A stretch of 17,452 nt of DNA, from positions 1 through 17,452 of the forward strand of contig URLT01000034.1 of NCBI GenBank assembly GCA_900548795.1, given 5' to 3'. The translations under genes and the position numbers were made by a program. Every line of letters begins with the position of its first letter. The stretch's first letter is position 1. Positions 1-7,552 of the stretch are shown piece by piece. Under the pieces are notes generated by a model that saw only the letters and a list, made by a program, of their open reading frames with translations, ran no database searches and was not told the origin of the DNA. Source of the stretch: an uncultured Eubacteriales bacterium (GTDB taxonomy: Bacteria > Bacillota > Clostridia > Oscillospirales > Oscillospiraceae).

Positions 1-1141
1 AGAGCTGGCTCTTTTCCATGGCCGGGAGCAGGAAGCCGATCGCGTTTTCCTGCTGCGCAAGCTCGATGAGGGCGTCGTCGTCGTGGATATAGTCGATCTC
101 GCCGGGGTTATGCTTGAGATAGTCGTCGAGGAAGCCCTGCAGCGCGCCGACGGCCAGCTCGGACTTCGCGCGGTCGAGATAGACCGTGCCGGTCTCCCCG
201 CCGATGTACCATTTGACGGGGAAGCCGCCCTCGGCGCACCACGTTTCCTCCAGCGCCTTGAGCAGCTTATGCGGCTCGCAGCGGAACACGACGCGGTGGA
301 TCGGCTCGAAAACCTGCGCCTCGTCGTGGATGTTCTCCAGCTCGACGAGGGCATAGCGCGCCGGATGCTCCGAAAGATCCTCGCCGGGATGCTTCGCCTT
401 CAGCTCCTCGTAGCAGGATTTCGCCGTGGCAAGCGAGTGGTTGCCGTCGCCGACGGCGAAGACCATCGGCACGCCCTTGAGACCGACGTATTTTTCGCCC
501 ACCGTCTCGGTGTAGCGCGCCAGCACGCGGTTGAATTCCTCGACGTCCGCGCCCTCAACGAGCCAGCCGGCGATGTGGCCGCCGTTTTCCATCAGGTCGA
601 AATCGTAGAGCTTCTTGAGCTTGTCCTTCTTCGCGCCGATCGGCTCGATCAGCTCCTTTTTGTGGTCGTCGCAGAGCATGAGGATGTGCGGCAGCTCGAT
701 GGGCGCGTCGCGGCGCACGCGCTGACGCGGCGGGATGCGCTCGGCCACGGTGCGCTCGGTGGCGCGGATCGGCGAGGTCGCGCCGGTGGAGTAGTCATAG
801 GCGTCGAGGTCGACCATGCCGACCAGACCCTTGCGCACGGAGCCGTTTTCGAGCGTGCGCTCGACATAGACCAAGCTGTTATGATAGGTCGTGAAGACGT
901 GATCCTTCATATACTGCGCCATGGTCGCGTTGATGACGCGGGTATGCTCCGCCTCTTTTTCGGTGCCCAGCTCGGCCTCCGGCAGGATCAGGTTGATCGT
1001 AGAGACCGCGCCCTCGGCATTTTTCCGCACTCTGTCCCAATAGGCCTGATCCGACGTGAACTGGTCGCAGGCGATCACCGCCCATTTTTCCATGCTGTCG
1101 GTCTTGGGCATGAGAATATCCGCCGGTAAGAATGCATTCAT
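1..1141 (-). CDS. DUF1015 family protein, 3' end outside the window
   Basis: I read an uninterrupted leftward frame from an ATG at 1141 to the window edge, so about 380 N-terminal residues are visible and the stop lies beyond base 1. The product starts MNAFLPADILMPKTDSMEKW and continues WAVIACDQFTSDQAYWDRV. It contains GDGNHSLATAK about two thirds of the way along, which I recognise as the DUF1015 (PF06245) signature. The biochemical role of the family is not established; the HSLATAK stretch resembles a nucleotide or phosphate-handling loop, but that is inference. No signal peptide or membrane segment is seen, so it is probably cytoplasmic. An AAAGGCGG ribosome site lies 9 nt before the ATG, and a TATAAT promoter lies about 45 bp upstream. 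It appears monocistronic at its 5' end. Confidence 0.9.
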   Translation of the reverse strand, partial: MNAFLPADILMPKTDSMEKWAVIACDQFTSDQAYWDRVRKNAEGAVSTINLILPEAELGTEKEAEHTRVINATMAQYMKDHVFTTYHNSLVYVERTLENGSVRKGLVGMVDLDAYDYSTGATSPIRATERTVAERIPPRQRVRRDAPIELPHILMLCDDHKKELIEPIGAKKDKLKKLYDFDLMENGGHIAGWLVEGADVEEFNRVLARYTETVGEKYVGLKGVPMVFAVGDGNHSLATAKSCYEELKAKHPGEDLSEHPARYALVELENIHDEAQVFEPIHRVVFRCEPHKLLKALEETWCAEGGFPVKWYIGGETGTVYLDRAKSELAVGALQGFLDDYLKHNPGEIDYIHDDDALIELAQQENAIGFLLPAMEKSQL

Positions 1142-1186
1142 AAGGAGAATCCGCCTTTCAAAAAAATTTTTTGGTTTACTGAAATA

Positions 1187-1215
1187 ATTATAGCGGAAAT
1201 TGCCGGATTTGTACA
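1187..1215 (-). promoter_or_regulatory. Promoter of the DUF1015 gene
   Basis: On the minus strand, TGTACA (1215-1210) is followed after 17 bp by a perfect TATAAT (1192-1187). This lies about 45 bp upstream of the ATG. An inverted pair TGCCGG (1201-1206) / CCGGCA (1226-1231) surrounds the -35 box and could be an operator, but this is weak. Confidence 0.6.
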
Positions 1216-1257
1216 GTCTTTTCTGCCGGCATTTTTGACAAAAAACACCGCGCAAAC

Positions 1258-1288
1258 TGCGCATAGTGCCGAAAATCATGCGCATACT
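1258..1288 (+). promoter_or_regulatory. Direct repeat pair upstream of the DUF378 gene
   Basis: TGCGCATAGT (1258-1267) and TGCGCATACT (1279-1288) are near-identical decamers spaced 21 bp start to start, two helical turns. A TTGACA hexamer lies at 1235-1240, but no well-spaced -10 follows it. The promoter of the DUF378 gene may therefore depend on an activator bound to these repeats. This is inference from position alone. Confidence 0.3.
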
Positions 1289-1320
1289 AGCACCAGCACA
1301 AGGATGGGAGGGAAACCGAC

Positions 1321-1533
1321 TTGGATATTTTTGCGCTCATCGTGAGCATCATCGGCTCGGTCAACTGGGGACTGATGGGCTTGTTCCGTTTTGACCTCGT
1401 GGCATGGCTCTTCGGCGGTCAGGCAAGCGTCGTCAGCCGCATCATCTATGTTGTCGTCGGCCTTGCGGGTCTTTGGTGCATCTCGTTCCTGTTCCGGCGC
1501 CATGCGCTCGGAACGGACGCCGCCGACGCCTGA
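1321..1533 (+). CDS. DUF378 family small membrane protein
   Basis: This encodes a 70-residue, strongly hydrophobic protein with two predicted membrane helices, at about residues 3-25 and 38-58, joined by a short loop containing FDLVAWLFGG. The N-terminal SIIGSVNWGLMGLF and the later RIIYVVVGLAGLW are typical of the DUF378 (YuzA-like, PF04070) family, whose function is unknown. Its length is normal for the family. The TTG start at 1321 is chosen because GGGAGGG (1306-1312) sits 8 nt upstream and no in-frame ATG is near. It is a single-gene unit that converges on the acyltransferase operon and ends at a bidirectional terminator. Confidence 0.85.
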   Translation: MDIFALIVSIIGSVNWGLMGLFRFDLVAWLFGGQASVVSRIIYVVVGLAGLWCISFLFRRHALGTDAADA

Positions 1534-1544
1534 CCCCGGAACGG

Positions 1545-1591
1545 CAAAAAGGCACGGACTCTTCGATTGAAAGAGATCCGTGTCTTTTTTG
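1545..1591. terminator. Bidirectional intrinsic terminator
   Basis: The arms GGCACGGACTCTT (1551-1563) and AAAGAGATCCGTGTC (1570-1584) pair with one bulge and one G-U pair around a short loop. A T6 run follows on the plus strand and a T5 run on the minus strand (A5 at 1546-1550). It lies between the convergent DUF378 gene and the DHHW gene and should end transcription from both sides. Confidence 0.85.
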
Positions 1592-1612
1592 CATATCAGC
1601 GCGCCTTTGGCT

Positions 1613-2848
1613 TCACGGCTCGGACGGCTGCGTCTGCGGCGGCTGTGCGTTCAGGCCGGAGGTCAGCACGTCTGCGAGCGACTTGTCCGTCAGGAAGGTG
1701 TTGAGATTATAAAGATACAGCACATCCGTCACGCCCTCGCGGTTCAGCAGCGCCGCAGCTCCGTCGTAATAATACCGCGCGTCGATCATGAGAATGCGGT
1801 CATAATACGGCACGAGGAAGGGCACGAGGCAGTTTGCATAGGAATCCTTGAACATCAGGAGCACCCTGCCGGTGTCGGCCGTGGTGCGGATGTCGACCTG
1901 AGGATGGTTGCCGCCGAGGAACACCGCATACTGATCCTTGTCCTCCAGCGCCTGACTGGAATAGAGCGAGCAGGTCAGCCTCTGCTCATCCGGAATGGAC
2001 ACAGTATAAGACACGTCGGTCTTGGGGATGTAGACGTCGATGGCGTCGCGCGCGCTGTGGCTGCCGCTGCGCGAGGCCAGCGTGCCCTCGAAGGAATTGC
2101 TCACGCGGTAAACGTCGTATTCCGTCGAGGCCGAGGCGGACTTCAGCCCCAGAGAGGGCGCCATTGCCTCGAAGGCATATTTCGCGCCGAGGCTCGTCCA
2201 GTGGTGGTCGGTGCGGTAAAACAGCCCCTCGTCGCCGTGGGCGCAGAGCGTCTCGGTCACGTCGATGAAGTCCAGCCCGTCGAGCGCGTGCTTCAGCTCC
2301 TTGAGCTGCCTGCGCTGATCGGTCACGGGGGCGTTCCGCGGCAGCTTGTCGGCGCAGACCGTCACGGCGTTCGGAATGATCGCCGCATGCATTTTAACGC
2401 TCGGGAAGGCCTCGGCAAGCTCCCGCATGGCCTCCTCGTTTTTCTGCAAATTCCGCTCGTCCGGCGCATCCTGCTTCTCCATCAGATAGCCGTCGCGGCA
2501 CAGGTAGACGCCGTTTTCCTCCTTTGCGCCGAGCAGCCGGTCATAGGCGAGCTTCAGCGACACCCAGCCGTCGCGGCCGACGAACTGATCGGAGTCATAG
2601 GCCTCCAGATCCGACGTAAAGCTGCCGTCGAGCAGCTTGCTCAGCGAGAGCTTCGGCCGCTGCGCCAGCACGCGGTTTTCATTGTCGGAAAACGCGCGAT
2701 CCGGCGTCAGGAGGCCGATGATGCCCCAGATCAGCACAAAGGCCGTCAGCATCAGCAGCAGATAGCCGCCCTGAAGCTCCCGGTTCCGTTTGCGCCGGAG
2801 CTGACGCGCCTGCCGCCGCTGCAGCATCCGTTCGCTGCGATTTTCCAA
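1613..2848 (-). CDS. DHHW family protein, predicted extracellular acyl-transfer partner
   Basis: The protein is about 411 residues long. A very basic N-terminal tail is followed by one membrane helix (about residues 28-48, LLLMLTAFVLIWGIIGLL), and the large C-terminal domain should lie outside. The motif TDHHW (about residues 213-217) names the DHHW family (PF14286), related to the AlgJ/AlgX/SGNH-like proteins that hand acyl groups to secreted polysaccharides; the conserved ESD-like QFVGRDGW stretch is upstream. I chose the TTG at 2848 because AGGGGG lies 8 nt upstream. A GTG at 2857 gives three more residues but would abut the ribosome site. It follows the MBOAT gene by about 15 bp, is last in the operon, and reads into the bidirectional terminator. 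Its precise reaction is inferred from family and context. Confidence 0.85.
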   Translation of the reverse strand: MENRSERMLQRRQARQLRRKRNRELQGGYLLLMLTAFVLIWGIIGLLTPDRAFSDNENRVLAQRPKLSLSKLLDGSFTSDLEAYDSDQFVGRDGWVSLKLAYDRLLGAKEENGVYLCRDGYLMEKQDAPDERNLQKNEEAMRELAEAFPSVKMHAAIIPNAVTVCADKLPRNAPVTDQRRQLKELKHALDGLDFIDVTETLCAHGDEGLFYRTDHHWTSLGAKYAFEAMAPSLGLKSASASTEYDVYRVSNSFEGTLASRSGSHSARDAIDVYIPKTDVSYTVSIPDEQRLTCSLYSSQALEDKDQYAVFLGGNHPQVDIRTTADTGRVLLMFKDSYANCLVPFLVPYYDRILMIDARYYYDGAAALLNREGVTDVLYLYNLNTFLTDKSLADVLTSGLNAQPPQTQPSEP

Positions 2849-2863
2849 AGCGCACACCCCCTG

Positions 2864-4273
2864 TCAGAATTGAAAATAAAGGAAGGTAGAATAGGTCGCG
2901 TTGGTCATGCCCGCGACGCTCAGCACGAACAGCAGCACGAACCACAGCGCCGAGAGCGCCGCAAGAAGCTGCCCGCGCCGATAGCAATACTGCCCGGCAA
3001 GCTTGCCGGCCGGGAAGGCCGCAAGGCCGCCGATCAGCAAAAGCGGCCAGCACTGACTGAAATAGTATTTCGCCGTCGCGTCCAAAAAGCCGACGTGCCC
3101 GCCGAAGAACATCCGCCCCAGCCAGCAGGCAGCGTCGCCGACCGTGCCGGAGAAGAAGAACACCCAGCCGATCATCACGAGAAGAAGCGTCAGAGCATGG
3201 CGCAAAAAACGCGGAATATGCTCGAGAATGCTTCGAAAAACAAACTTTTCCAAGATCAAAACCACGCCGTAATACAGCCCCCAGAGCACGAAGCTCCAGC
3301 TCGCGCCGTGCCAGAGGCCGGTGAGCAGCCAGACAATGAGCAGGTTGCGCACGGTCTTGCCCGCGCCCCTGCGGCTGCCGCCGAGCGGGATATAGACATA
3401 ATCACGGAACCACGCGCCGAGGGAGATATGCCAGCGCCGCCAGAACTCCGTCACGCTCGCCGAGAGGTAGGGATAGTCAAAGTTGGGCGCCAGCTCAAAG
3501 CCGAACATCTGCGAGGTGCCGATGGCCATGTCGGAATAGCCGCTGAAGTCGAAATAGAGCATCAGCGTGTAGCACAGGGTGCCGAGCCACGCGCCGCAGG
3601 TCGAGAGGTTCACGCCGCCGATGTCCGAGAGGGCATAGAACGTCGTGCCGAGCGCGTTGGCCAGCAGCACCTTCTTGGCCATTCCCACAACGAACATCCG
3701 AGCACCCGCGCCGAGCGCCGTCAGGTCGAACGCGTGGGGCTCGAGCTGCTTGTCAAAATCGGCGTACTGCACGATCGGCCCGGAGACGAGCTTGGGGAAA
3801 AAGGTCACATACAGGCTGAAGCGGAACAGGCTCTTCTGCACCGGCGCCTTGCCGCGGTACACGTCGAACAGATACGACAGCAGCGAGAAGGTATAAAACG
3901 ACAGGCCGATGGGCAGGGGCAGCTCCCGCACGCGCAGGCTCAGGCTCAGCAGCGAGTTGACCGTGTGCAGCAGGAAGCCGTAGTACTTGAAAAAGCCCAG
4001 CAGCAGCAGATTCAGGAGCACCGTGACCGTCAGCACGAGCCTCGCGCGGCCGGTTTTTCCCTTTTTTTGGTATGCGGAAAGCTCCAGCGCCGCCAGATAG
4101 TTCACAAGGATGCTGCAAAGCATCAGCACCAGATATTCCGGCGTGCCCCACGCGAAAAACACGATGCCGCAGAGCAGCAGCACGACGTTCCTGCCGCGCT
4201 TGGGCAGAAGATAATACAGCAGCAGGCTGACAGGCAGCCAGATGAAGGGGAAGATCAGATTCGTAAACGACAT
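2864..4273 (-). CDS. MBOAT family O-acyltransferase (AlgI/DltB-like)
   Basis: This is a 469-residue polytopic membrane protein, the usual AlgI/PatA-like length. Many hydrophobic helices are visible from the N terminus (IFPFIWLPVSLLLYYLL) to the C terminus. Two MBOAT hallmarks are present: WRRWHISLGAWFRDYVYIPLGG (His282 region, about 278-299) and LTGLWHGASW, which contains the near-invariant active-site His322. Proteins of this family pass acyl groups across the membrane to a periplasmic or surface acceptor. A ribosome site GGGGAGGGG lies just before the ATG. The gene is 12 bp downstream of the DUF4358 gene and is followed closely by DHHW. With an SGNH protein in the same operon, the likely job is acetylation of an exported glycan or wall polymer; the acceptor is unknown. 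Confidence 0.93.
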   Translation of the reverse strand: MSFTNLIFPFIWLPVSLLLYYLLPKRGRNVVLLLCGIVFFAWGTPEYLVLMLCSILVNYLAALELSAYQKKGKTGRARLVLTVTVLLNLLLLGFFKYYGFLLHTVNSLLSLSLRVRELPLPIGLSFYTFSLLSYLFDVYRGKAPVQKSLFRFSLYVTFFPKLVSGPIVQYADFDKQLEPHAFDLTALGAGARMFVVGMAKKVLLANALGTTFYALSDIGGVNLSTCGAWLGTLCYTLMLYFDFSGYSDMAIGTSQMFGFELAPNFDYPYLSASVTEFWRRWHISLGAWFRDYVYIPLGGSRRGAGKTVRNLLIVWLLTGLWHGASWSFVLWGLYYGVVLILEKFVFRSILEHIPRFLRHALTLLLVMIGWVFFFSGTVGDAACWLGRMFFGGHVGFLDATAKYYFSQCWPLLLIGGLAAFPAGKLAGQYCYRRGQLLAALSALWFVLLFVLSVAGMTNATYSTFLYFQF

Positions 4274-4285
4274 ATTGCCCCTCCC

Positions 4286-4768
4286 CTACAGTGCGCCGCG
4301 GAAGACGTTGACCGCCGTGTCGGCCTGCGCGCCGACGACGAACAGCACATAATTCCCGCGCACCTCGATGCGGCTGAAATTGCACAGCATGTTATACTGC
4401 TCGACGCCGTAGCCGTCAAAGACCGTCTTCTGCGACTCGAGCCGCTTTTCCACCGCCGCGCGGACGCCGTCGGCCTGCGCCGGATCCTTCAACTTGACAA
4501 GAAACAGCTCCTCAGCCTCCATATTCGTCAGCGGATAGTACAGCGCGCAGCCCTCGAACTGCGTCGGGTCGAGGCCGTAAAAGCGGCGCACCATCTGGTT
4601 GTCACCCTCCTGCATCGCGCTGAGGTTCATCCCGGAGGTCACGGCCTGCTTCACGGCCTCAAACGGCTGCTCGCTGACCGGATCGGACGCGAACTTCAGC
4701 CAAAGGAAGCCGACAGCCAGCAGCACGACCAGCCAGCGCGCCAGCTTGAGCAAAATCGGTCTATTCAC
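4286..4768 (-). CDS. DUF4358 family protein
   Basis: The product is about 160 residues: one N-terminal membrane anchor (LARWLVVLLAVGFLWLKFA) followed by a soluble extracellular domain with the pattern LYYPLTNMEAEELFLVKLKD, which I recognise as DUF4358 (PF14270). Members often accompany MBOAT and DHHW genes in Firmicutes; no activity is established. The GTG at 4768 is preferred over an upstream ATG at 4795, because GGGGAGG lies about 9 nt before the GTG, and it gives an 8-bp overlap with the end of the SGNH gene that suggests translational coupling. The name rests on pattern recall and genomic context, so the family call is less certain than the gene itself. Confidence 0.78.
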   Translation of the reverse strand: MNRPILLKLARWLVVLLAVGFLWLKFASDPVSEQPFEAVKQAVTSGMNLSAMQEGDNQMVRRFYGLDPTQFEGCALYYPLTNMEAEELFLVKLKDPAQADGVRAAVEKRLESQKTVFDGYGVEQYNMLCNFSRIEVRGNYVLFVVGAQADTAVNVFRGAL

Positions 4769-5552
4769 CGGTCGTGTCCTCCCCCCATGATGCAATGATC
4801 AGATTGGCCGCCCAATAGGGATAAAACGTGCTCTTAACGTGGATCCCGTCGCCCTCCCAGAGGTCGGCATGCTCCTGACAGATTGCCTCGTTATCGGCAA
4901 AGATCAGGCCGTTTTCCTTGCAGTACACCTCGATCGCGGCGTTGAACTCGGGAATCCTGCCCCAGCGCTCCTGCGTCTCGAGCGCGGCATCGCGCGCCGG
5001 GAGAATGGAGCTGACGACAATCTTGGCCTTCGGAAGCGTGCGCCGCAGGCTCTCGATCATCTTCGCAAAGCCCTCGGCATAGTCCGAGGGCTGATCCCAC
5101 CTGCCGACGCCGAGGTCGTTCAGACCGTAGCAGAGAAAAACGGTCGAGGGGTTCAGCTTTGCCAGTTCGTCGAGCCGCTGCGAGACCTGCAGGATGGTCG
5201 CGCCGCTCTCGGCCAAAACGCGCGATTCATCCAAAAAGCCGAAATAAGAGAAGCCCACCGCGCGGGAATCTCCTAAAATGACATAGTTTTCAAAATATTT
5301 CCATACGCCGCTGCGGTCGTCGATCAGCGACTGGATGCGCTGCTCCCGCTCGCGCAGGATGCGCTGCTGCTCGATCTGCCGGAGCTTCTCCTCGACGGCA
5401 TCGGGGCTTTGCGCCTCGAGCGCCTTCAAATAGGCCACGCCCTCGGAGCAGCGCTGCTCCTCCTCGCTCGGTTTGCATCCGGAAAATGTGGAAAGAGCCA
5501 TGAATATGGTCAAAGCACCGGCTGCCAGCCGGTAAATTCTTCTCTTTTTCAA
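4761..5552 (-). CDS. SGNH/GDSL-hydrolase lipoprotein
   Basis: This is a 263-residue secreted lipoprotein. A basic start (MKKRR) and hydrophobic stretch lead to a lipobox ending at Cys26 (FSGC). A charged, probably coiled-coil segment spans about 50-80, then comes an SGNH domain: GDS at 94-96 (nucleophile Ser96), GLND at 143-146 (Asn145) and DGIH at 235-238 (Asp235/His238). All catalytic blocks are present, so it should be an active esterase or acyltransferase outside the cell, as in PatB or OatA-type systems. The TTG start at 5552 has GAGG 7 nt upstream and gives the only full signal peptide. It is first in the operon and overlaps the DUF4358 gene by 8 bp. It probably moves the acyl group delivered by the MBOAT protein, although removing it is also possible. 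Confidence 0.88.
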   Translation of the reverse strand: MKKRRIYRLAAGALTIFMALSTFSGCKPSEEEQRCSEGVAYLKALEAQSPDAVEEKLRQIEQQRILREREQRIQSLIDDRSGVWKYFENYVILGDSRAVGFSYFGFLDESRVLAESGATILQVSQRLDELAKLNPSTVFLCYGLNDLGVGRWDQPSDYAEGFAKMIESLRRTLPKAKIVVSSILPARDAALETQERWGRIPEFNAAIEVYCKENGLIFADNEAICQEHADLWEGDGIHVKSTFYPYWAANLIIASWGEDTTGE

Positions 5553-5690
5553 GTGTAAGCCTCATTCTCCGCGGTGCGGGCATTCCGGCGGATTTTTGTT
5601 ATATTACAAATGACGGTGCGTCTTCGTGCGGAAAAGGGCAGCGCCCGCGCGCCGCCCCGTCCTCCTCGTTCTTCCCTGACGAGCATATTA

Positions 5691-5719
5691 AGTCTAGCAT
5701 AGATACCCGGCATTTGCAA
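5691..5719 (-). promoter_or_regulatory. Promoter of the acyltransferase operon
   Basis: On the minus strand, TTGCAA (5719-5714), 17 bp, then TAGACT (5696-5691). Immediately upstream (5740-5770) are phased A-tracts on the minus strand, which resemble a UP element. The leader to the TTG start is about 130 nt and contains no riboswitch that I recognise. Confidence 0.55.
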
Positions 5720-5819
5720 CCGTTTTTCGACCCTCTGCGACATAATTTTTTGTTATTTTTTGTTTTTTTACATGGACAAAAAATCACCGTTCCGCGCCGA
5801 TGGTTTTTCCCGGAATGCA

Positions 5820-5872
5820 CGAAGCCCGCCCCCCCGCCTGCGTGCGCATGGCACGGCGGGGTGCGGGCTTCG
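5820..5872. terminator. Large GC-rich hairpin downstream of recR
   Basis: CGAAGCCCGC (5820-5829) pairs perfectly with GCGGGCTTCG (5863-5872). Inside it, CCCCGCC (5832-5838) pairs with GGCGGGG (5855-5861) and GTGC with GCAC. It lies about 30 bp past the recR stop, but no T-run follows directly on either strand. A second weak hairpin with a U6 tract on the minus strand lies at 5778-5802. Together they probably end the ybaB-recR transcript. Confidence 0.5.
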
Positions 5873-5902
5873 GAGGGATGAGATCGCATCCGTCCGGCGG
5901 GG

Positions 5903-6502
5903 TCAGATATCCTGTCTGCCCTCCAGTGCGCGCAGCAGGGTGACCTCGTCGGCATATTCAAGCTGACCGCCGACGGGAATGCCGTAGGCCAGACGCGTCA
6001 CGCGCACCTCCAGCGGGCGCAGCAGGCGCGAGATATACATTGCCGTAGCCTCGCCCTCGGTGTCGGGGTTCGTGGCCATGATGACCTCGCGCACGCCGCC
6101 CTTTCCGACGCGCTCCAAAAGCTCGCGCACACGGATGTCGTTCGGGCCGATGTGGTTCAGCGGCGAGATCACGCCGTGCAGCACGTGATATACCCCGCGA
6201 AACTCTCTCGCGCGTTCCATGGCTACAACGTCCTTCGGATCGGCCACGACGCAGATCAGGCCGCGGTCGCGCGTCTCGTCGTCGCAGATCGGGCAGATGT
6301 CCCGGTCAGTCAGATTTTGGCACATCGGGCACAGGTGCACGGTCTTTTTTGCCTCGAGGATCGTCTCGGCGAACTCCTGCGCCTCCTCCTGCGGCAGACT
6401 CAGAAGATGAAACGCCAGCCGCTGCGCCGTCTTGCCGCCGATACCCGGCAGCTTTGCAAATTGCTCGGTCAGCCGCTCCAGTGCGGCGGGGAAATAGCGC
6501 AT
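5903..6502 (-). CDS. recR: Recombination protein RecR
   Basis: This is a full-length 199-residue RecR. Residues 18-34 (LPGIGGKTAQRLAFHLL) form the helix-hairpin-helix DNA-binding region. Cys58, Cys61, Cys70 and Cys73 form the C4 zinc finger (CPMC...CPIC). A Toprim domain follows from about residue 80 (LICVVADPKDV), with TNPDTEGEATAMYI, and LAYGIPVGGQLEYAD closes the protein. RecR acts with RecF and RecO to load RecA at single-strand gaps. Its ATG overlaps the ybaB stop (TGATG), so the two are translationally coupled. The usual upstream partner dnaX is not next to them here. Confidence 0.98.
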   Translation of the reverse strand: MRYFPAALERLTEQFAKLPGIGGKTAQRLAFHLLSLPQEEAQEFAETILEAKKTVHLCPMCQNLTDRDICPICDDETRDRGLICVVADPKDVVAMERAREFRGVYHVLHGVISPLNHIGPNDIRVRELLERVGKGGVREVIMATNPDTEGEATAMYISRLLRPLEVRVTRLAYGIPVGGQLEYADEVTLLRALEGRQDI

Positions 6503-6846
6503 CAGAACAGGCCGCCCAGATTCAGGCCGCCGGTCAGCCGCGAGAGATTCTGGGACGCCTCGGTGTCCGCCTTGCGCATGGCCTCGTTGACCGCGCCGAC
6601 GATCATATCCTGAAGCATCTCAACGTCGTCGGGATCGACCGCCTCGGGCGCGATGGAGATGGAGAGCACCTCGTGCTTGCCGTTGACGACCGCCTTCACG
6701 ACGCCGCCGCCGACCGTCGCCTCATATTCCTTGCTCTCCATTTCCTCCTGCATCTTCAGCATATCCTGCTGCATCTTCTGCGCCTGCTTCACCATGTTCA
6801 TGTTCATGCCGCCGCCCATACCGCCGCGGAATCCGCCCTTTGCCAT
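6502..6846 (-). CDS. YbaB/EbfC family nucleoid-associated protein
   Basis: The 114-residue protein belongs to the YbaB/EbfC family of small dimeric DNA-binding proteins found next to recR or dnaX. The N terminus is rich in Gly and Met (MAKGGFRGGMGGGMNMNMVK), followed by the family helix QAQKMQQDMLKMQEEME and the strands around VVKAVVNGKHEVLSISIAPE. It ends in LNLGGLF. I chose the ATG at 6846 because GGAG lies 7 nt upstream; an ATG at 6852 would leave only one base after the GGAG. It is first in a two-gene operon with recR, sharing TGATG. A clear promoter lies just upstream, overlapping the end of the acetyltransferase gene. Confidence 0.95.
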   Translation of the reverse strand: MAKGGFRGGMGGGMNMNMVKQAQKMQQDMLKMQEEMESKEYEATVGGGVVKAVVNGKHEVLSISIAPEAVDPDDVEMLQDMIVGAVNEAMRKADTEASQNLSRLTGGLNLGGLF

Positions 6847-6885
6847 ATTCATTCTCCTTCGAGTTTTTAATTTTTGAATGTGGTT

Positions 6886-6914
6886 ATTATACCATAGCCT
6901 CCGGTGCTTTGCAA
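6886..6914 (-). promoter_or_regulatory. Promoter of ybaB-recR
   Basis: On the minus strand, TTGCAA (6914-6909), 17 bp, then a perfect TATAAT (6891-6886). Most of it lies over the last codons and stop of the acetyltransferase gene, so ybaB-recR can be transcribed independently of that gene. Confidence 0.75.
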
Positions 6915-7492
6915 GCTTGCGCAGAAATTTCGCCGTCCTCCGGCAGCCTCCGCAGCACGCGGCAGGGATTGCCGGCGGCGACGCAGTGGTCGGGGATGTC
7001 GTGCGTGACCACGCTGCCCGCTCCGATGACGACGTTGCTGCCGATCGTCACGCCGGGCAGGAGCTGCGCGCCGCCGCCGATCCAGACGTTGTCGCCGATC
7101 ACGATCGGCAGTGCGTATTCCCAGCCGGCGTTGCGGCGCGCGGCGTCCAGCGGATGCCTCGAGGTATAAAGACCGCAATTTGGCCCGAGCAGCACGTTCT
7201 CGCCGATCTGCACGCCGCCGGCGTCGAGGATCACCAGATTATGATTGGCATAAAAATTCTCGCCCAGCTCAATACTGCCGCCATAATCGCACCAGAACGA
7301 CGGCTCGATCCAGCACGCCTTGCCGACCCTTCCGAGCAATTCCTCCAGCAGCGCGCGCCGGCTCTCCGCGTCCTCCCGGCTCAGCTCGTTATACGCCCGG
7401 CAGAGCTTCTTGGCTCGATCCCGCTCGCGCGCCAGCGCGGCGTCGTTCGCGTCATAAAGCTGCCCGCTCAGCATTTTTTCTTTTTCCGTCAT
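6887..7492 (-). CDS. Sugar O-acetyltransferase, LacA/Maa (hexapeptide) family
   Basis: This is a 201-residue member of the maltose/galactoside O-acetyltransferase family, which transfers acetyl from acetyl-CoA to small sugars in the cytoplasm. The N-terminal helical domain starts MTEKEKMLSGQLYDANDAAL. Left-handed beta-helix repeats follow (IELGENFYANHNLVILD, VQIGENVLLGPN, IVIGDNVWIGGGAQLLPGV, TIGSNVVIGAGSVV), with catalytic His113 in SRHP and the closing AAGNPCRVLR. The ATG at 7492 is chosen because AAGGAGG lies 8 nt upstream and the family start MTEKEKM follows. The gene is divergent from DUF3842. The substrate cannot be read from sequence, and many members act broadly as detoxifying acetylases. 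Confidence 0.95.
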   Translation of the reverse strand: MTEKEKMLSGQLYDANDAALARERDRAKKLCRAYNELSREDAESRRALLEELLGRVGKACWIEPSFWCDYGGSIELGENFYANHNLVILDAGGVQIGENVLLGPNCGLYTSRHPLDAARRNAGWEYALPIVIGDNVWIGGGAQLLPGVTIGSNVVIGAGSVVTHDIPDHCVAAGNPCRVLRRLPEDGEISAQACKAPEAMV

Positions 7493-7517
7493 GGCATCGT
7501 CCTCCTTATCCGTTTGT

Positions 7518-7546
7518 AGTATACGCCAAGAGACGCACTGCGTCAA
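7518..7546 (-). promoter_or_regulatory. Promoter of the acetyltransferase gene
   Basis: On the minus strand, TTGACG (7546-7541), 17 bp, then TATACT (7523-7518). The start of the gene is about 26 bp downstream, giving a short leader. Its -35 lies only 6 bp from the -35 of the divergent DUF3842 promoter. Confidence 0.7.
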
Positions 7547-7552
7547 TCCCTC

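Noticed and set aside
83..1129. 348-codon plus-strand frame opposite the DUF1015 gene
   Set aside because: The minus-strand frame has recognisable DUF1015 motifs, a ribosome site and a promoter; the plus frame has none.
1580..4798. Very long open frame (over 1000 codons) on the plus strand opposite the acyltransferase operon
   Set aside because: Low-complexity Arg/Gln/Glu/His-rich translation with no domain. It spans three well-supported minus-strand genes and results from high GC and codon bias.
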